Part shown: piece by piece, positions 8,845-21,071 of the stretch
Layout of the letters: each line of letters begins with the position of its first letter
How positions within the stretch are numbered: position 1 is the first letter of the stretch
NCBI RefSeq assembly: GCF_000238335.3
Contig: NZ_AHCB03000012.1
Location: forward strand, 1 to 64,000
Length of the DNA stretch: 64,000 nt
DNA from: Pseudoalteromonas marina
GTDB taxonomy: Bacteria > Pseudomonadota > Gammaproteobacteria > Enterobacterales > Alteromonadaceae
Direction: 5' to 3'
Position numbers and translations under genes: made by a program
Notes under the pieces: model-generated
What the model was told of the DNA's origin: nothing
What the model saw: the letters and a program-made list of their open reading frames with translations, nothing else
The model's database searches: none

Positions 8845-9297
8845 ATGATCACTCAACTAAAAAATGCAGTTCCTTCTGTCGCCGAGCAAATTTATAACGT
8901 TTTTCAATGTGCTTATAAAATAGAGGCGCTTTTAATAAAGGTTGAACATTTTCCCCCTCTTAGTAGAACGCAGCATGCCATTGTGCGCAGCAACGCGCTA
9001 TTTTATGGTTTTTATTATGAGAGTACGCTTGCGGGGGTCATAGAAATTACAGTAAAAAATAAGTGCTTAAGTATCGAAAGCTTAACAGTGCACCCTCGCT
9101 ACTTTAAAAAAGGAATCGCAGGTAAACTAATTGCTCATGCGCTTACTTTGCATACGTATAATAAAGCTATAGTAGAAACGGCTGTAGCAAATACGCCAGC
9201 AATAAATTTATATAAAAAATATGGCTTTTCTGAATATAAACAGTGGTTGCCCGGACATGGTATTTTAAAAACAGCAATGCAGCTTGAAGTTCACTAA
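8845..9297 (+). CDS. GNAT-family N-acetyltransferase
   Basis: 150 aa. The acetyl-CoA-binding motif is seen as LTVHPRYFKKGIAGKLI (V-x-P-x-x-x-x-x-G-I-G/A-x-x-L) around residues 82-98, and NTPAINLYKKYGF is the usual C-terminal GNAT segment. The substrate cannot be told from sequence. It lies 54 bp after the exported protein gene, possibly co-transcribed, though without overlap. Confidence 0.85.
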   Translation: MITQLKNAVPSVAEQIYNVFQCAYKIEALLIKVEHFPPLSRTQHAIVRSNALFYGFYYESTLAGVIEITVKNKCLSIESLTVHPRYFKKGIAGKLIAHALTLHTYNKAIVETAVANTPAINLYKKYGFSEYKQWLPGHGILKTAMQLEVH

Positions 9298-9353
9298 CAA
9301 AATATGTGATTTAGTTTTCCGCTTTAATTAATAAGCCTGATAGGAAGAAAAAC

Positions 9354-9761
9354 ATGACAAAAAATAAACTAATTAAATTTGGTTTTATTATGGCTGCGGC
9401 CATGAATATAGGTGGTGTTTTACTGTTCTCGCGGTTTTTTACAAATTCCATGATAAACGAACTAGACCCTGTTGTTATGTCTAATTTTGGCTTGTTAATG
9501 ATTGTTATATGGGGCTTAGCATATTTGGCTAGTGCTTTTATTACCTCAAATATAAAGTGGTTAGCTGGTGCATTTGTAATTGAAAAACTGGTTTATGTTG
9601 TTGCTTGGTCATTATGGTTAGCAAACAATAACCTTGATGACGTTTACGATAAAGATGTATTCGCGGGGATTTTTTACAGTATTTACGGTATCAACGATTT
9701 TGTGTTTATGGTGTTTTTTGCTTGGGTATTCTTAACACACATCAAAGCACCTAACCGTTAA
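9354..9761 (+). CDS. small inner-membrane protein, four helices
   Basis: 135-aa hydrophobic protein with four predicted membrane spans (about residues 8-25, 43-62, 70-88 and 103-125), preceded by AGGAAG seven bases before the ATG. The layout resembles small uncharacterised membrane proteins of marine gammaproteobacteria; I do not assign a function. Its stop codon overlaps the end of the convergent MerR gene by 4 bp, so the two transcripts converge without an obvious terminator. Confidence 0.75.
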   Translation: MTKNKLIKFGFIMAAAMNIGGVLLFSRFFTNSMINELDPVVMSNFGLLMIVIWGLAYLASAFITSNIKWLAGAFVIEKLVYVVAWSLWLANNNLDDVYDKDVFAGIFYSIYGINDFVFMVFFAWVFLTHIKAPNR

Positions 9762-10162
9762 AACTGAACCTCATCCAATAAGTCACTCATTTGTTGTTGT
9801 GTTAAACATTGTCCATTTGACCAGCTTGCATTTAATTGCGTGACTAAATCACCAATACGCTGCGACTTTTTTTGCAGCTGAGCAATCAGCGCATTCGCTT
9901 CGTTTTGCTTTTGCTGCAAACGCTCAATAATAACAGTGTGATCCAGATCATTTTCTGGCGTTTTTAATGTGGGTATCTCCTCTAACGAAAACCCTAAACT
10001 TTGTGCAAACTTAATCATTTTTATTTGCTCAATGCTTGAATGCTCGTATTGCCTATAACCATTACTGTTGCGGCTGCCTTTCGGTAATAAACCTTTACCT
10101 TCGTAATAACGAATTGTACTGGGGGCAACGCCAACAAGATTTGCAAGCTCACTTATTTTCAT
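9758..10162 (-). CDS. MerR-family transcriptional regulator
   Basis: 134 aa. The N-terminal winged helix is typical (ISELANLVGVAPSTIRYYEGKGLL), followed by the wing RNSNGYRQY and a coiled-coil dimerisation helix. The C-terminal sensor tail is short and has one Cys (residue ~118), so it is not a classic metal-binding MerR with paired cysteines; SoxR-type Fe-S ligands are absent. It is divergent from an Old Yellow Enzyme gene whose promoter has the 19-bp spacer that MerR proteins act on, so it very likely controls that gene and itself. Confidence 0.9.
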   Translation of the reverse strand: MKISELANLVGVAPSTIRYYEGKGLLPKGSRNSNGYRQYEHSSIEQIKMIKFAQSLGFSLEEIPTLKTPENDLDHTVIIERLQQKQNEANALIAQLQKKSQRIGDLVTQLNASWSNGQCLTQQQMSDLLDEVQF

Positions 10163-10192
10163 AGTGGTCCTAAATTAGTTATAAATACTGCC

Positions 10193-10223
10193 TTGACCTT
10201 AAAGCTGACTTTAAAGTTATAGT
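10193..10223 (+). promoter_or_regulatory. MerR-type promoter and operator
   Basis: TTGACC (10193-10198) and TATAGT (10218-10223) are separated by 19 bp, the over-long spacer typical of MerR-activated promoters. The spacer holds a dyad, ACCTTAAAG-CTGA-CTTTAAAGT, with one mismatch, which would be the regulator's site. It reads toward the flavin oxidoreductase gene. Confidence 0.8.
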
Positions 10224-10254
10224 GGCATTAATGTCAATTTAAACGGTTACAAAC

Positions 10255-11496
10255 ATGCCAAAAAATCAACAACAGAGCGTATTTACATCGGTTACTTTAC
10301 CTAGTGGTTTAGTATTAAAAAATAGGCTAGTAAAAGCGGCCATGGAAGAAAACCTAGCAGATGCCGATCTCACCCCCTCTCAAGTACTTAAAAATTGTTA
10401 TAACGCATGGGCTAAGGGCGGGGTTGGTTTAATTATTACCGGTAATGTAATGGTTGATCACTTAGCTATGACTGGCCCCGGTGGCCTTGCGCTTGAGCAT
10501 AATACCGATATAACGCCTTTTGCGGAGCTTGCGCGTTTAGGCCAGCAAAACGACAGTAAAATTGTGATGCAAATTAATCACCCAGGTCGTCAAGTGTTTA
10601 AAAAAATGGGGGGAAAGGTGCTTTCAGCCTCCAATGTGGCATTAAGCATGGGAAAACACTCTTATTTATTTGGCCAGCCAAAAGCAATGACACACAATGA
10701 AATTGATGATGTGATTGAGCGATTCACAAATACGGCATTACAAGCACAAAAGGCAGGGTTCGATGGCGTGCAAATACATGCGGCTCATGGTTACTTATTA
10801 GCACAGTTTTTATCGCCTTTAACCAATAAGCGTGATGATAAATACGGTGGTAGCCTTGAAAATCGAGCGCGTTTACTCACACAAATAACGCAAAAGATTA
10901 AGGCTAGTTGCGCAAATAACTTTTCGGTATCGGTTAAGCTAAATTCGGCTGATTTTCAGCGCGGTGGATTTGAACCTAGCGACGCCCAAGCAGTAATTAC
11001 TCTATTAAGTGACTTAAATATAGATTTTGTTGAGCTTTCGGGCGGTAGTTACGAAGCACCCGCCATGCAAGGTAAAACGGCCGACGAACGTACACTCGCT
11101 CGTGAAGCGTACTTTTTAGAATTTGCCAAAACAATTAGTGAACAATCCAGTATTCCTATTATGACCACGGGTGGTATTAGTCGCCTATCAGTGGCTAATA
11201 ATGTTATTGATTCTGGCGTAGCTTTGGCCGGTATTGCAACAGCACTTGCGTATAAACCTGATTTAGTCAGTATCTGGCAAAAACAACCCGAGTTTATTCC
11301 CGCAGCGCCAAACGTTCAGATTAAAGATAAAACCATAGCAGGCCTTGCCACCATGGCATTAGTAAAAAGGCAAATTCGCCGTATGGGACAAGGCAAAGCT
11401 GCGAAAGTAAATGCATCATCAGTGTTTACTTTAATTTGCGACCAAATTAGATCTCTTAAATTAACAAAGCGCTATAAACAACATTATATTGAATAG
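10255..11496 (+). CDS. NADH:flavin oxidoreductase, Old Yellow Enzyme family
   Basis: 413-aa FMN-dependent ene-reductase-like TIM barrel. Seen are KNRLVKAAMEE near the N-terminus, KIVMQINHPGRQ (flavin and substrate site), the HAAHGYLLAQFLSP segment with the paired histidine region, NKRDDKYGGSLENRARL, and the phosphate-binding TTGGISR near residue 305. The family reduces alpha,beta-unsaturated carbonyls or related electrophiles; the substrate is not determinable. It lies next to a divergent MerR gene with a MerR-type promoter, suggesting induction by an electrophile or other small stress molecule. Confidence 0.9.
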   Translation: MPKNQQQSVFTSVTLPSGLVLKNRLVKAAMEENLADADLTPSQVLKNCYNAWAKGGVGLIITGNVMVDHLAMTGPGGLALEHNTDITPFAELARLGQQNDSKIVMQINHPGRQVFKKMGGKVLSASNVALSMGKHSYLFGQPKAMTHNEIDDVIERFTNTALQAQKAGFDGVQIHAAHGYLLAQFLSPLTNKRDDKYGGSLENRARLLTQITQKIKASCANNFSVSVKLNSADFQRGGFEPSDAQAVITLLSDLNIDFVELSGGSYEAPAMQGKTADERTLAREAYFLEFAKTISEQSSIPIMTTGGISRLSVANNVIDSGVALAGIATALAYKPDLVSIWQKQPEFIPAAPNVQIKDKTIAGLATMALVKRQIRRMGQGKAAKVNASSVFTLICDQIRSLKLTKRYKQHYIE

Positions 11497-11595
11497 TCTG
11501 ACACTTAGTTGATTAGAAATAGTCCCCATAGCCGCCGTTGTAGTCTCTATTAATTAGGTTTCTTAATTGTTAAAAATACGCTAAAGTTTAATTAG

Positions 11596-14832
<3,237 letters not shown>

Positions 14833-14861
14833 CTATACATAAAGCTTTAAATGACTACCCT

Positions 14862-14898
14862 AAGCCCGCTTTTTCCCCTTAAATAGTGGGCTTTTTTT
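14862..14898 (+). terminator. Rho-independent terminator after beta-galactosidase
   Basis: Stem AAGCCCGC / GTGGGCTT (one G-T pair) with a run of seven T's, about 30 bp after the stop codon. Confidence 0.8.
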
Positions 14899-14944
14899 AT
14901 GTAAAACATGCTAATTTAAACGTTTGAAATAGAAGGAACGCTAA

Positions 14945-15523
14945 ATGAACATAGGTATTTATATATATGATGATGCTGAAGTACTCGACTTTTCAGGCCC
15001 ATTTGAAGTATTTAGTACTGCTCAACGTTTAGCTAAAAACGAGTGGAATATATTTTTAGTCGCGCAACATAATCAGCCTGTCAATGCGCGAGGTGGTTTT
15101 AGTGTAAACCCCCATTACAGTTTTGCTGATCATCCTCCTATAGATTTATTGTTAGTGGTTGGCGGTGTTCACAATAATGAGCTTACTAAAGCACCTGTTA
15201 TTGATTGGATAAAGCGCACAGCTCAGTTAGCTCCTGTCGTTGCATCGGTATGTACTGGCGCATTTTTATTAGCAAAGGCAGAGCTATTAAATGGTAAAAA
15301 TGTAACAACTCACTGGGAAGACATAAACGACCTAGCTGCGATGTTTCCTTTACTCAACGTAATAAGTAATAAGCGCTGGGTTAAGCATGATAAGTTTACA
15401 ACCTCGGCGGGTATTTCGGCAGGTATCGATATGAGCTTACATTTAGTCGCTGAACATATAAGCCCTGAACTTGCAAAACTTACAGCAAAGCAAATGCAGT
15501 ACACATGGCACAAAAATATTTAA
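14945..15523 (+). CDS. DJ-1/PfpI family protein (isonitrile hydratase-like)
   Basis: 192 aa, class I glutamine-amidotransferase-like fold. The nucleophile elbow is seen as ASVCTGAFLLA, with Cys at about residue 102, and YDDAEVLDFSGPFEVFS is the N-terminal hallmark shared with isonitrile hydratases and the sensor domains of GlxA-type AraC regulators. No DNA-binding domain follows, so it is a stand-alone domain protein. AGAAGGAAC lies just upstream of the ATG. The reaction is unknown; hydratase, glyoxalase or deglycase activity are all possible in this family. Confidence 0.85.
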   Translation: MNIGIYIYDDAEVLDFSGPFEVFSTAQRLAKNEWNIFLVAQHNQPVNARGGFSVNPHYSFADHPPIDLLLVVGGVHNNELTKAPVIDWIKRTAQLAPVVASVCTGAFLLAKAELLNGKNVTTHWEDINDLAAMFPLLNVISNKRWVKHDKFTTSAGISAGIDMSLHLVAEHISPELAKLTAKQMQYTWHKNI

Positions 15524-15761
15524 ATACGCCTTAACTTCACATTACTGCCTAACCAAGGCTGATAAGTTAGTCAAAAGTGAAATATTGTTTATTATTAAAA
15601 GCAATACGGCTTAAATGTACCTATTTTGCGATAAGTGTGCTGATATAAAGCCAATAATTTTGTTAAATTAAGGTTGGTAATACAAGTATGTATTACTAAA
15701 TCAACTTATTGCAAAACTCATAAAATAATAGCGGTAAGTAAATACCACTTTAGGGACTCAC

Positions 15762-18095
15762 ATGAAATTACTTAAAACCTCAGTGCTTGCTTTTTCTATA
15801 TTAGCGGGGCTGTCTTTATCTGGTTGTTCTATGACTCAAAATACCCCATCTACTTTAGCCTCGTCTGAAATAGACACGCCACTTTCACTCGCGCAAATTT
15901 ATAAAGATAAAGAATTTAAAACCCAGCGAAGCACTTACTTTAAGTGGCTAGACGATGGTACCGGCTATACCGTACTTGAAGAGCGCGAAAGCGAAAAAGA
16001 AAAAGCAGACGATAACAACGCCGATGATGAAAAAGAACACGGCGTAAAAGGCAATGACATTGTATTTTACAATGCTGACGGCACAGGCCGTAAAGTATTA
16101 GTTGAGTTTGAAAAGCTATTGCCAGAGGGCGCAGACGAGCCATTTGCAATCGAAAGCTACCAATGGTCAAAAGACGGTAAGTGGCTGATGGTATTTACCA
16201 ACAGCGAGCAAGTTTGGCGCTCACGCAGCAGAGGCGACTTTTGGTTACTTAACCTTGAGACTAACCAACTACAGCAATTAGGTGGTAAAGACGTTGAGCC
16301 AACTTCGTTAATGTTTGCTAAGTTCTCGCCAGATAGCTCAAAAGTGGCTTACGTACGCGACAACAATATTTATATGCAAGCGGTTGGCAATCACGATGTA
16401 ACTGCGCTCACAACCGATGGCAGTGCCACCATTGTTAACGGTAACTTTGATTGGGTATACGAAGAAGAGTTTACTATTGCCGATGGTTTTCGTTGGAGCC
16501 CAGACAACAAATCAATCGCCTATTGGCAGCTTGATACCAGTGACGTTAAATTTTTCACTATGATCAACAACACCGATAAGCTCTACCCTACTCTTAAAGA
16601 GTTCCCTTATCCTAAAGCGGGTGAAACCAACTCTGCCGTGCGTGTTGGTGTGGTAAGCCTTGCTGATAAACAAACCCGTTGGGCTGAGCTTGAAGGCGAT
16701 AACCGCGACCGTTATATTCCGCGTATTAGCTGGGCAGGCACTGGTAAGGAATTAATGATCCAAGACTTAAACCGCCCACAAAGCCATAACAAAGTGTGGT
16801 TGTTTGATTGGCAAAAGCAGCAACTGACTAAAATTTTAGAAGACAAAGACGATGCGTTTATCGAATGGTTTTACAAAGCAAACTGGTCAAAAGACGGCGA
16901 GTTTTTTATTTGGCACAGTGAGCGCGACGGTTGGCGTCATCTTTATCGTGTATCGCGCGATGGCAAAACTATTATCGACCTAACCCCAGGCGATTACGAC
17001 ATTATTGATATGCTGAGCATTAATGAAGACAAAAACGTGATGTATTTTATTGCCTCGCCAAACGATCCTGGTCAGCGTTATTTATACAGCACACCGCTTG
17101 ATGGCAGCAGCAAACCGGCACGGGTTACACCTGCTGATTTTGAAGGCTCAAACAGCTATTACATGTCAAAAGATGCCTCATGGGCAATGCATACTTACTC
17201 AAAATTTGGAACGCCACCGACTAAAGAGATCATTAAAGTAAGCGATCATAGTAATGTAAAAACCTTAGTTGAAAATACAAAGCTCAAACAAAAGCTTGCT
17301 GAGCAAAGCTTACCAAAGCATGAATTTTTTAAAGTAAACGCGCAAGATGGCACCGAGCTTGACGGCTACATTATGTTCCCAGAGAACATGGATAAAAGTA
17401 AAAAATACCCAATTGTGTTTTACGTATACGGCGAACCATGGGGCTCTACTGTGCAAGACCGCTGGGAAGGCAACAGTTACTTGTATAAATCACTGTTAAC
17501 GCAAAAAGGCTTTATTGTGGCATCGGTTGATAACCGTGGTACACGTGCACCAAAAGGCCGCGATTGGCGCAAATCGATTTATAAAAAAATTGGCTCAATT
17601 ACCGTGAAAGACCAAGTAGACGCCCTAGATGCTATGGCTAAACGCTGGGATGTAATCGACACCGACCGCGTTGGCGTGTGGGGACACTCTGGGGGCGGTA
17701 GTTCAACCCTTAACTTGTTATTCCGCCACGGTGATAAATTTAAAGTGGGCATTGCCTCAGCACCTGTGCCAGACATTCGTTTGTACGACACCATTTACCA
17801 AGAGCGTTATGCGGGCAACCCAAATACAGACCCAGAGAGTTACGATAACACCTCGCCGATTACCTTTGCTAAAAACCTAACCGGTAAGCTACTGCTTATC
17901 CATGGCACAGGTGATGATAACGTGCATTACCAAGGCTCAGAGCGATTAATTGACGAGCTTGTAAAGCATAATAAGCAGTTTGAGTTTTTCTCATACCCAA
18001 ACCGCTCACACAGCTTACGTGAAGGCAAAGGCACTACCTTGCATTACCATACTATGATGGCTGACTTTTTTGAAAAGCACTTACTAACCAAGTAA
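15762..18095 (+). CDS. dipeptidyl peptidase IV, S9B family, lipoprotein
   Basis: Serine exopeptidase releasing X-Pro dipeptides, 777 aa. The signal peptide ends in a lipobox (LSLSGC, Cys at residue 22), so it is probably anchored in the outer or inner membrane facing the periplasm. The N-terminal beta-propeller carries the DPP IV glutamate motif DWVYEEEF. The C-terminal alpha/beta hydrolase domain has Ser643 in GHSGGG, the Asp in HGTGDDNVH (around 718-719) and His750 in NRSH. Such enzymes are common in proteolytic marine Pseudoalteromonas. It is monocistronic with a strong terminator. Confidence 0.95.
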   Translation: MKLLKTSVLAFSILAGLSLSGCSMTQNTPSTLASSEIDTPLSLAQIYKDKEFKTQRSTYFKWLDDGTGYTVLEERESEKEKADDNNADDEKEHGVKGNDIVFYNADGTGRKVLVEFEKLLPEGADEPFAIESYQWSKDGKWLMVFTNSEQVWRSRSRGDFWLLNLETNQLQQLGGKDVEPTSLMFAKFSPDSSKVAYVRDNNIYMQAVGNHDVTALTTDGSATIVNGNFDWVYEEEFTIADGFRWSPDNKSIAYWQLDTSDVKFFTMINNTDKLYPTLKEFPYPKAGETNSAVRVGVVSLADKQTRWAELEGDNRDRYIPRISWAGTGKELMIQDLNRPQSHNKVWLFDWQKQQLTKILEDKDDAFIEWFYKANWSKDGEFFIWHSERDGWRHLYRVSRDGKTIIDLTPGDYDIIDMLSINEDKNVMYFIASPNDPGQRYLYSTPLDGSSKPARVTPADFEGSNSYYMSKDASWAMHTYSKFGTPPTKEIIKVSDHSNVKTLVENTKLKQKLAEQSLPKHEFFKVNAQDGTELDGYIMFPENMDKSKKYPIVFYVYGEPWGSTVQDRWEGNSYLYKSLLTQKGFIVASVDNRGTRAPKGRDWRKSIYKKIGSITVKDQVDALDAMAKRWDVIDTDRVGVWGHSGGGSSTLNLLFRHGDKFKVGIASAPVPDIRLYDTIYQERYAGNPNTDPESYDNTSPITFAKNLTGKLLLIHGTGDDNVHYQGSERLIDELVKHNKQFEFFSYPNRSHSLREGKGTTLHYHTMMADFFEKHLLTK

Positions 18096-18118
18096 CCGCT
18101 TTAAAAAGTAAAATACTA

Positions 18119-18149
18119 AAGCCGCACACTCATTATTAGTGTGCGGCTT
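18119..18149 (+). terminator. terminator after DPP IV gene
   Basis: Stem AAGCCGCACACT / AGTGTGCGGCTT with loop CATTATT, followed by T's. The T tract runs directly into a dispersed repeat (copy A). Confidence 0.9.
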
Positions 18150-18209
18150 TTTTAATCAAAATGTAACGGGGGTTTACAGCTGAGTTGAAAGGTTAAAGGT
18201 GAAAGGTTT
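18148..18209 (+). repeat. dispersed intergenic repeat, copy A
   Basis: Shares the core TTAATCAAAATGTAA, a G run, then TTTACAGCTG and a GGTTAAAGG-like tail with copies at 20914 and 24996. In copies A and C it begins inside the T tract of a terminator. No coding potential is evident. Confidence 0.8.
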
Positions 18210-18381
18210 TTAGTTACGGTGGGTTGGGTAGACTGCAACGAAACCCAACAAAAATTTGTAGTATTGGCAAAGTAGTTGACGCTAATGACAAGCGACATCA
18301 TGACTCCTATCTTTTTTGGCCTCTGTATAAACCAGTCTCGATAAATTATACTAAATAGAATCAAATTTATTGAGAGTAATC

Positions 18382-20235
18382 ATGACAGGCAAAGCAACAA
18401 AACAAATTATTGAGCAGCTAAAGGACTCTAGTCACCCTCCAATTGTTTTACTTGATGGCGCTTGGGGGATAGGTAAAACTTACTTAATCGATAATGAGTT
18501 ACGCCCGTTGATTGAATCTGCTCCTCAAGAATTTGGTGATTATCATTACATCTCAGTGTTCGGCATACAAAACGTCACAGAATTTCAGGATCAAATCGTT
18601 TCACTTTATATCTCCAATCAAAAAGAAGGTTCCAAGTACCTTGATGGTTTAACTAGTTTAAGTGGCAAGCTCGCTCGTATGTGTGGTGCTGATACTAGTG
18701 AAGCGGGAGTTATTCAGGGCGTCATATCTGGTACTACAGGATTTCTTCGTCAAAAAGCAATCCAAAATATGAAAGATGTTACGCTTGTAGTAGACGACTT
18801 AGAACGATTAACAGATGAAAAACTAATTGCAGACATAATGGGAACCTGCTTACGATTTGCTGAAAATAACAAAATAAAAATCATTGCAGTAGCAAACGTG
18901 GCTGCATTAAAAGATAAAAACAAAGTTGAAAAGTCTTTCAGTGACGTAATCAAACTGACTAGAACGACTGAAGAGCTGCTTACCATTATTAATCAAATTT
19001 ATAATGACGTGTTAGAGCCTGCGGTGGAAAAGGTAATTTTTCAAACTATTAACCAAGCACAATCGTTTAATGTAGATATCAATAATTTACGAGTGCTTCA
19101 ACGAGCCATAAACAGAATCATAAAATTAATGAAAAGAGTTGGCGATATCGAAGAAATAGATCAAAGGCGTAGTGCCGAAATGTTAACCCAACATATTCTT
19201 CTTCTGACGCTTTATTGTTACTCTAACAAATTAAATTGGGAAGATTTTGTTTTAATACTAAGTAATACTGATAAGTGGCGAACCCACCAATTGACAGCAG
19301 CAATAGCCCGTAAAAAAGACCAGCCTCAGGTGGAGAAGCTTTCCGAAGAAGAGCTGCGGCAAAAAGCTTTGTTCGATCAATTAAGTTCACTGCTTAACGG
19401 CTTGCCTTTTATCGATGTTTTGGCAGAATACTGTTTTACTAACCTTGTACCTGAACTCAGTGATGAAGAGTTCATTAAGCGATTTCAACTACCTAGACCA
19501 TCTAATCCCATAGATATTTTTAAATCTCACACATTTTATAGTTTTACTACTGAAGACGAATTTGAGCTGGGTATTGAGCAGTTGGAGGAATTACTCTTTA
19601 CCATGAACAATGTAAATTGGTCAGATTGGATAATATGTTGTGATACATATTTGTTTATGTATGAACGAGGGTACTTTGAAGACGCTAATATACCTAAGCT
19701 TACTAATAAGCTAGAAACAAGAGTTTTAGAAGATGGGGTTATAGATCTAGACACAGTAAATAACTCTCGCCTAAATTTTAGAGATTACTCATCTAATCAA
19801 ATCAGGACGGCTAGCTTTGAGCAAGCCATTAATAAAATATATCAACGCTCTAAATCTAAGCATGAAGCTTCTATTACAGAAAGCTTCTTAAAAGATTGGC
19901 GAAAGACTATTCATAAACCTCAATGCCATATTGAAAATCAGCCATTTTTCCATAGTATTGATCACGGAATACTCGCAGAAGCCATTGCTCAATGGACCGT
20001 GATGGAAATAGCTGAGTTCGTAGGTTTTATTAGAAGAAGATACCTTATAGTTAATAACCCAGAAAAAGATAAATTAGAATTACCTGCTATAAAGCAACTT
20101 TCCAAGCAATTGGATTTAAAGCGGAAACATATACCTGGGCGTCTACAAAAAGGGGTTTTTAAAGAACTAATAGTTGAGCTTAACAATGCTATAACTACTA
20201 TTGAAGTTAGGCAGAAGAGCGATTCTCTTAATTAA
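18382..20235 (+). CDS. KAP-family P-loop NTPase
   Basis: 617-aa P-loop NTPase of the KAP type. Walker A is GAWGIGKT at residues 26-33, with the Trp typical of KAP proteins; Walker B is VVDDLERL, with Asp138/Asp139 and an Arg two residues after. No transmembrane segment is obvious, unlike many KAP proteins. KAP NTPases include phage-exclusion proteins such as PifA and other defence or stress factors (family knowledge); the role here is unproven. I chose ATG 18382, with GAGAG upstream, over a TTG at 18370. The gene is AT-rich, stands alone and is flanked by dispersed repeats on both sides, consistent with acquired DNA. Confidence 0.8.
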   Translation: MTGKATKQIIEQLKDSSHPPIVLLDGAWGIGKTYLIDNELRPLIESAPQEFGDYHYISVFGIQNVTEFQDQIVSLYISNQKEGSKYLDGLTSLSGKLARMCGADTSEAGVIQGVISGTTGFLRQKAIQNMKDVTLVVDDLERLTDEKLIADIMGTCLRFAENNKIKIIAVANVAALKDKNKVEKSFSDVIKLTRTTEELLTIINQIYNDVLEPAVEKVIFQTINQAQSFNVDINNLRVLQRAINRIIKLMKRVGDIEEIDQRRSAEMLTQHILLLTLYCYSNKLNWEDFVLILSNTDKWRTHQLTAAIARKKDQPQVEKLSEEELRQKALFDQLSSLLNGLPFIDVLAEYCFTNLVPELSDEEFIKRFQLPRPSNPIDIFKSHTFYSFTTEDEFELGIEQLEELLFTMNNVNWSDWIICCDTYLFMYERGYFEDANIPKLTNKLETRVLEDGVIDLDTVNNSRLNFRDYSSNQIRTASFEQAINKIYQRSKSKHEASITESFLKDWRKTIHKPQCHIENQPFFHSIDHGILAEAIAQWTVMEIAEFVGFIRRRYLIVNNPEKDKLELPAIKQLSKQLDLKRKHIPGRLQKGVFKELIVELNNAITTIEVRQKSDSLN

Positions 20236-20431
20236 ATGCCGAATAATACTAAGGCCATAATTTTGAGCTATGTAGTCAAGAGATAGCATTGATATTTGTG
20301 AGCCTCAGCTTGAAAAGATGAGCGTATAAATAAAACCCTTCATATGTTCAGTGTGGAGGTGAGTAATCTAAATCAATAAACGCAACGAAGACATATACCG
20401 AATGAACCTCGCCGCTGCTGTTTGATTGTTA

Positions 20432-20707
20432 CTATACTATTGTCTGGATTTGCATTAGTAATTTATTTTTAGCCTTTTCATCATGTTGAGGTACAACCAC
20501 ATCTATTTTTACCTCTAAACCTAAAGCTTCCATTAAATCAAACGCGCGGCCAATCGATAACGATCCTGTGCCATTTTCAAAATCACTTACTGTATTAATA
20601 CTAATACCGGAGAAATCTCCCGCAGTTTTTTGGTCAAGCTTTTGGCTTTTTCTCACAATGCTTGCCAATTTACCTAATTGTTTTGCTGACTTTATCGTGA
20701 CTTCCAT
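20432..20707 (-). CDS. HipB-like XRE-family regulator, no HipA partner
   Basis: 91-aa Cro/C1-type helix-turn-helix protein. The DNA-binding part is visible as KTAGDFSGISINTVSDFENG, and the C-terminal strand LGLEVKIDVV resembles HipB antitoxins, which dimerise by a beta-lid. In HipAB loci hipA follows hipB directly, but the 200 bp downstream contains no kinase gene, so the partner is missing. I chose ATG 20707 (GGATGG just upstream); a GTG at 20725 would fall within operator 1. Four palindromic operators sit directly upstream, pointing to autorepression. Confidence 0.8.
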   Translation of the reverse strand: MEVTIKSAKQLGKLASIVRKSQKLDQKTAGDFSGISINTVSDFENGTGSLSIGRAFDLMEALGLEVKIDVVVPQHDEKAKNKLLMQIQTIV

Positions 20708-20719
20708 AATCCATCCAAA

Positions 20720-20888
20720 ATTCACAGTGTTTTGTGAATAATAGTAAAAATAGTACAGGAAAGCTAATAATTCACAATACTTTGTGAATTATTACGAAAG
20801 TTAACTCACTAAAGGATAAATTCACAGTATTTTGTGAATTAGTAAGTTAATAGGCATGAACCTAATAAATTCACAATAAACTATGAAT
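20720..20888. promoter_or_regulatory. four phased palindromic operators upstream of hipB-like gene
   Basis: 20-bp sites of the form ATTCACA-N6-TTGTGAAT start at 20720, 20770, 20820 and 20869, that is at intervals of 50, 50 and 49 bp. The first three are near-perfect palindromes; the fourth is weaker (ACTATGAAT right arm). The even spacing is about five helical turns, so dimers would line up on one DNA face. Likely autoregulatory sites of the adjacent XRE protein. Confidence 0.8.
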
Positions 20889-20913
20889 TTAGGTAATTGA
20901 AAATTTCACTCTC

Positions 20914-20969
20914 TTTTTAATCAAAATGTAATGGGGGTTACAGCTGGATTTAAAGATTAAAGGAACAAG
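20914..20969 (+). repeat. dispersed intergenic repeat, copy B
   Basis: Same core as copies A and C (TTAATCAAAATGTAA then G run, TTACAGCTG, TTAAAGG), but with no terminator hairpin in front. It fills part of the 364-bp gap between the XRE gene and the HPF-like gene; nothing else was recognised there beyond the operators. Confidence 0.75.
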
Positions 20970-21071
20970 AATACTGATCAATAGGTAATAATTGAATCGT
21001 TTAATACTAAACACAGCTTGGAATTAGAGAGGTATTAAAAAAGTAGCTTCCTTGCTACTACAAGTGCGATA

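Noticed and set aside
10552..10569. GACAGTAAAATTGTGATG, similar to the 18-bp motif
   Set aside because: Three mismatches at scored positions, and it encodes the conserved KIVMQ segment of Old Yellow Enzymes, so protein constraint explains it.
17050..17241. Overlapping frames inside the DPP IV and other long genes
   Set aside because: They are shadows of well-supported coding regions in other frames.
18152..18364. Minus-strand reading frame of 70 codons after the DPP IV gene
   Set aside because: It runs through a dispersed repeat and a hairpin, has no RBS and no recognisable domain.
20720..20888. Evenly spaced palindromes looked at as a CRISPR array
   Set aside because: The repeat is only 20 bp and palindromic with 30-bp AT-rich spacers, there are four units and no cas gene; they flank a regulator gene start and read as operators.
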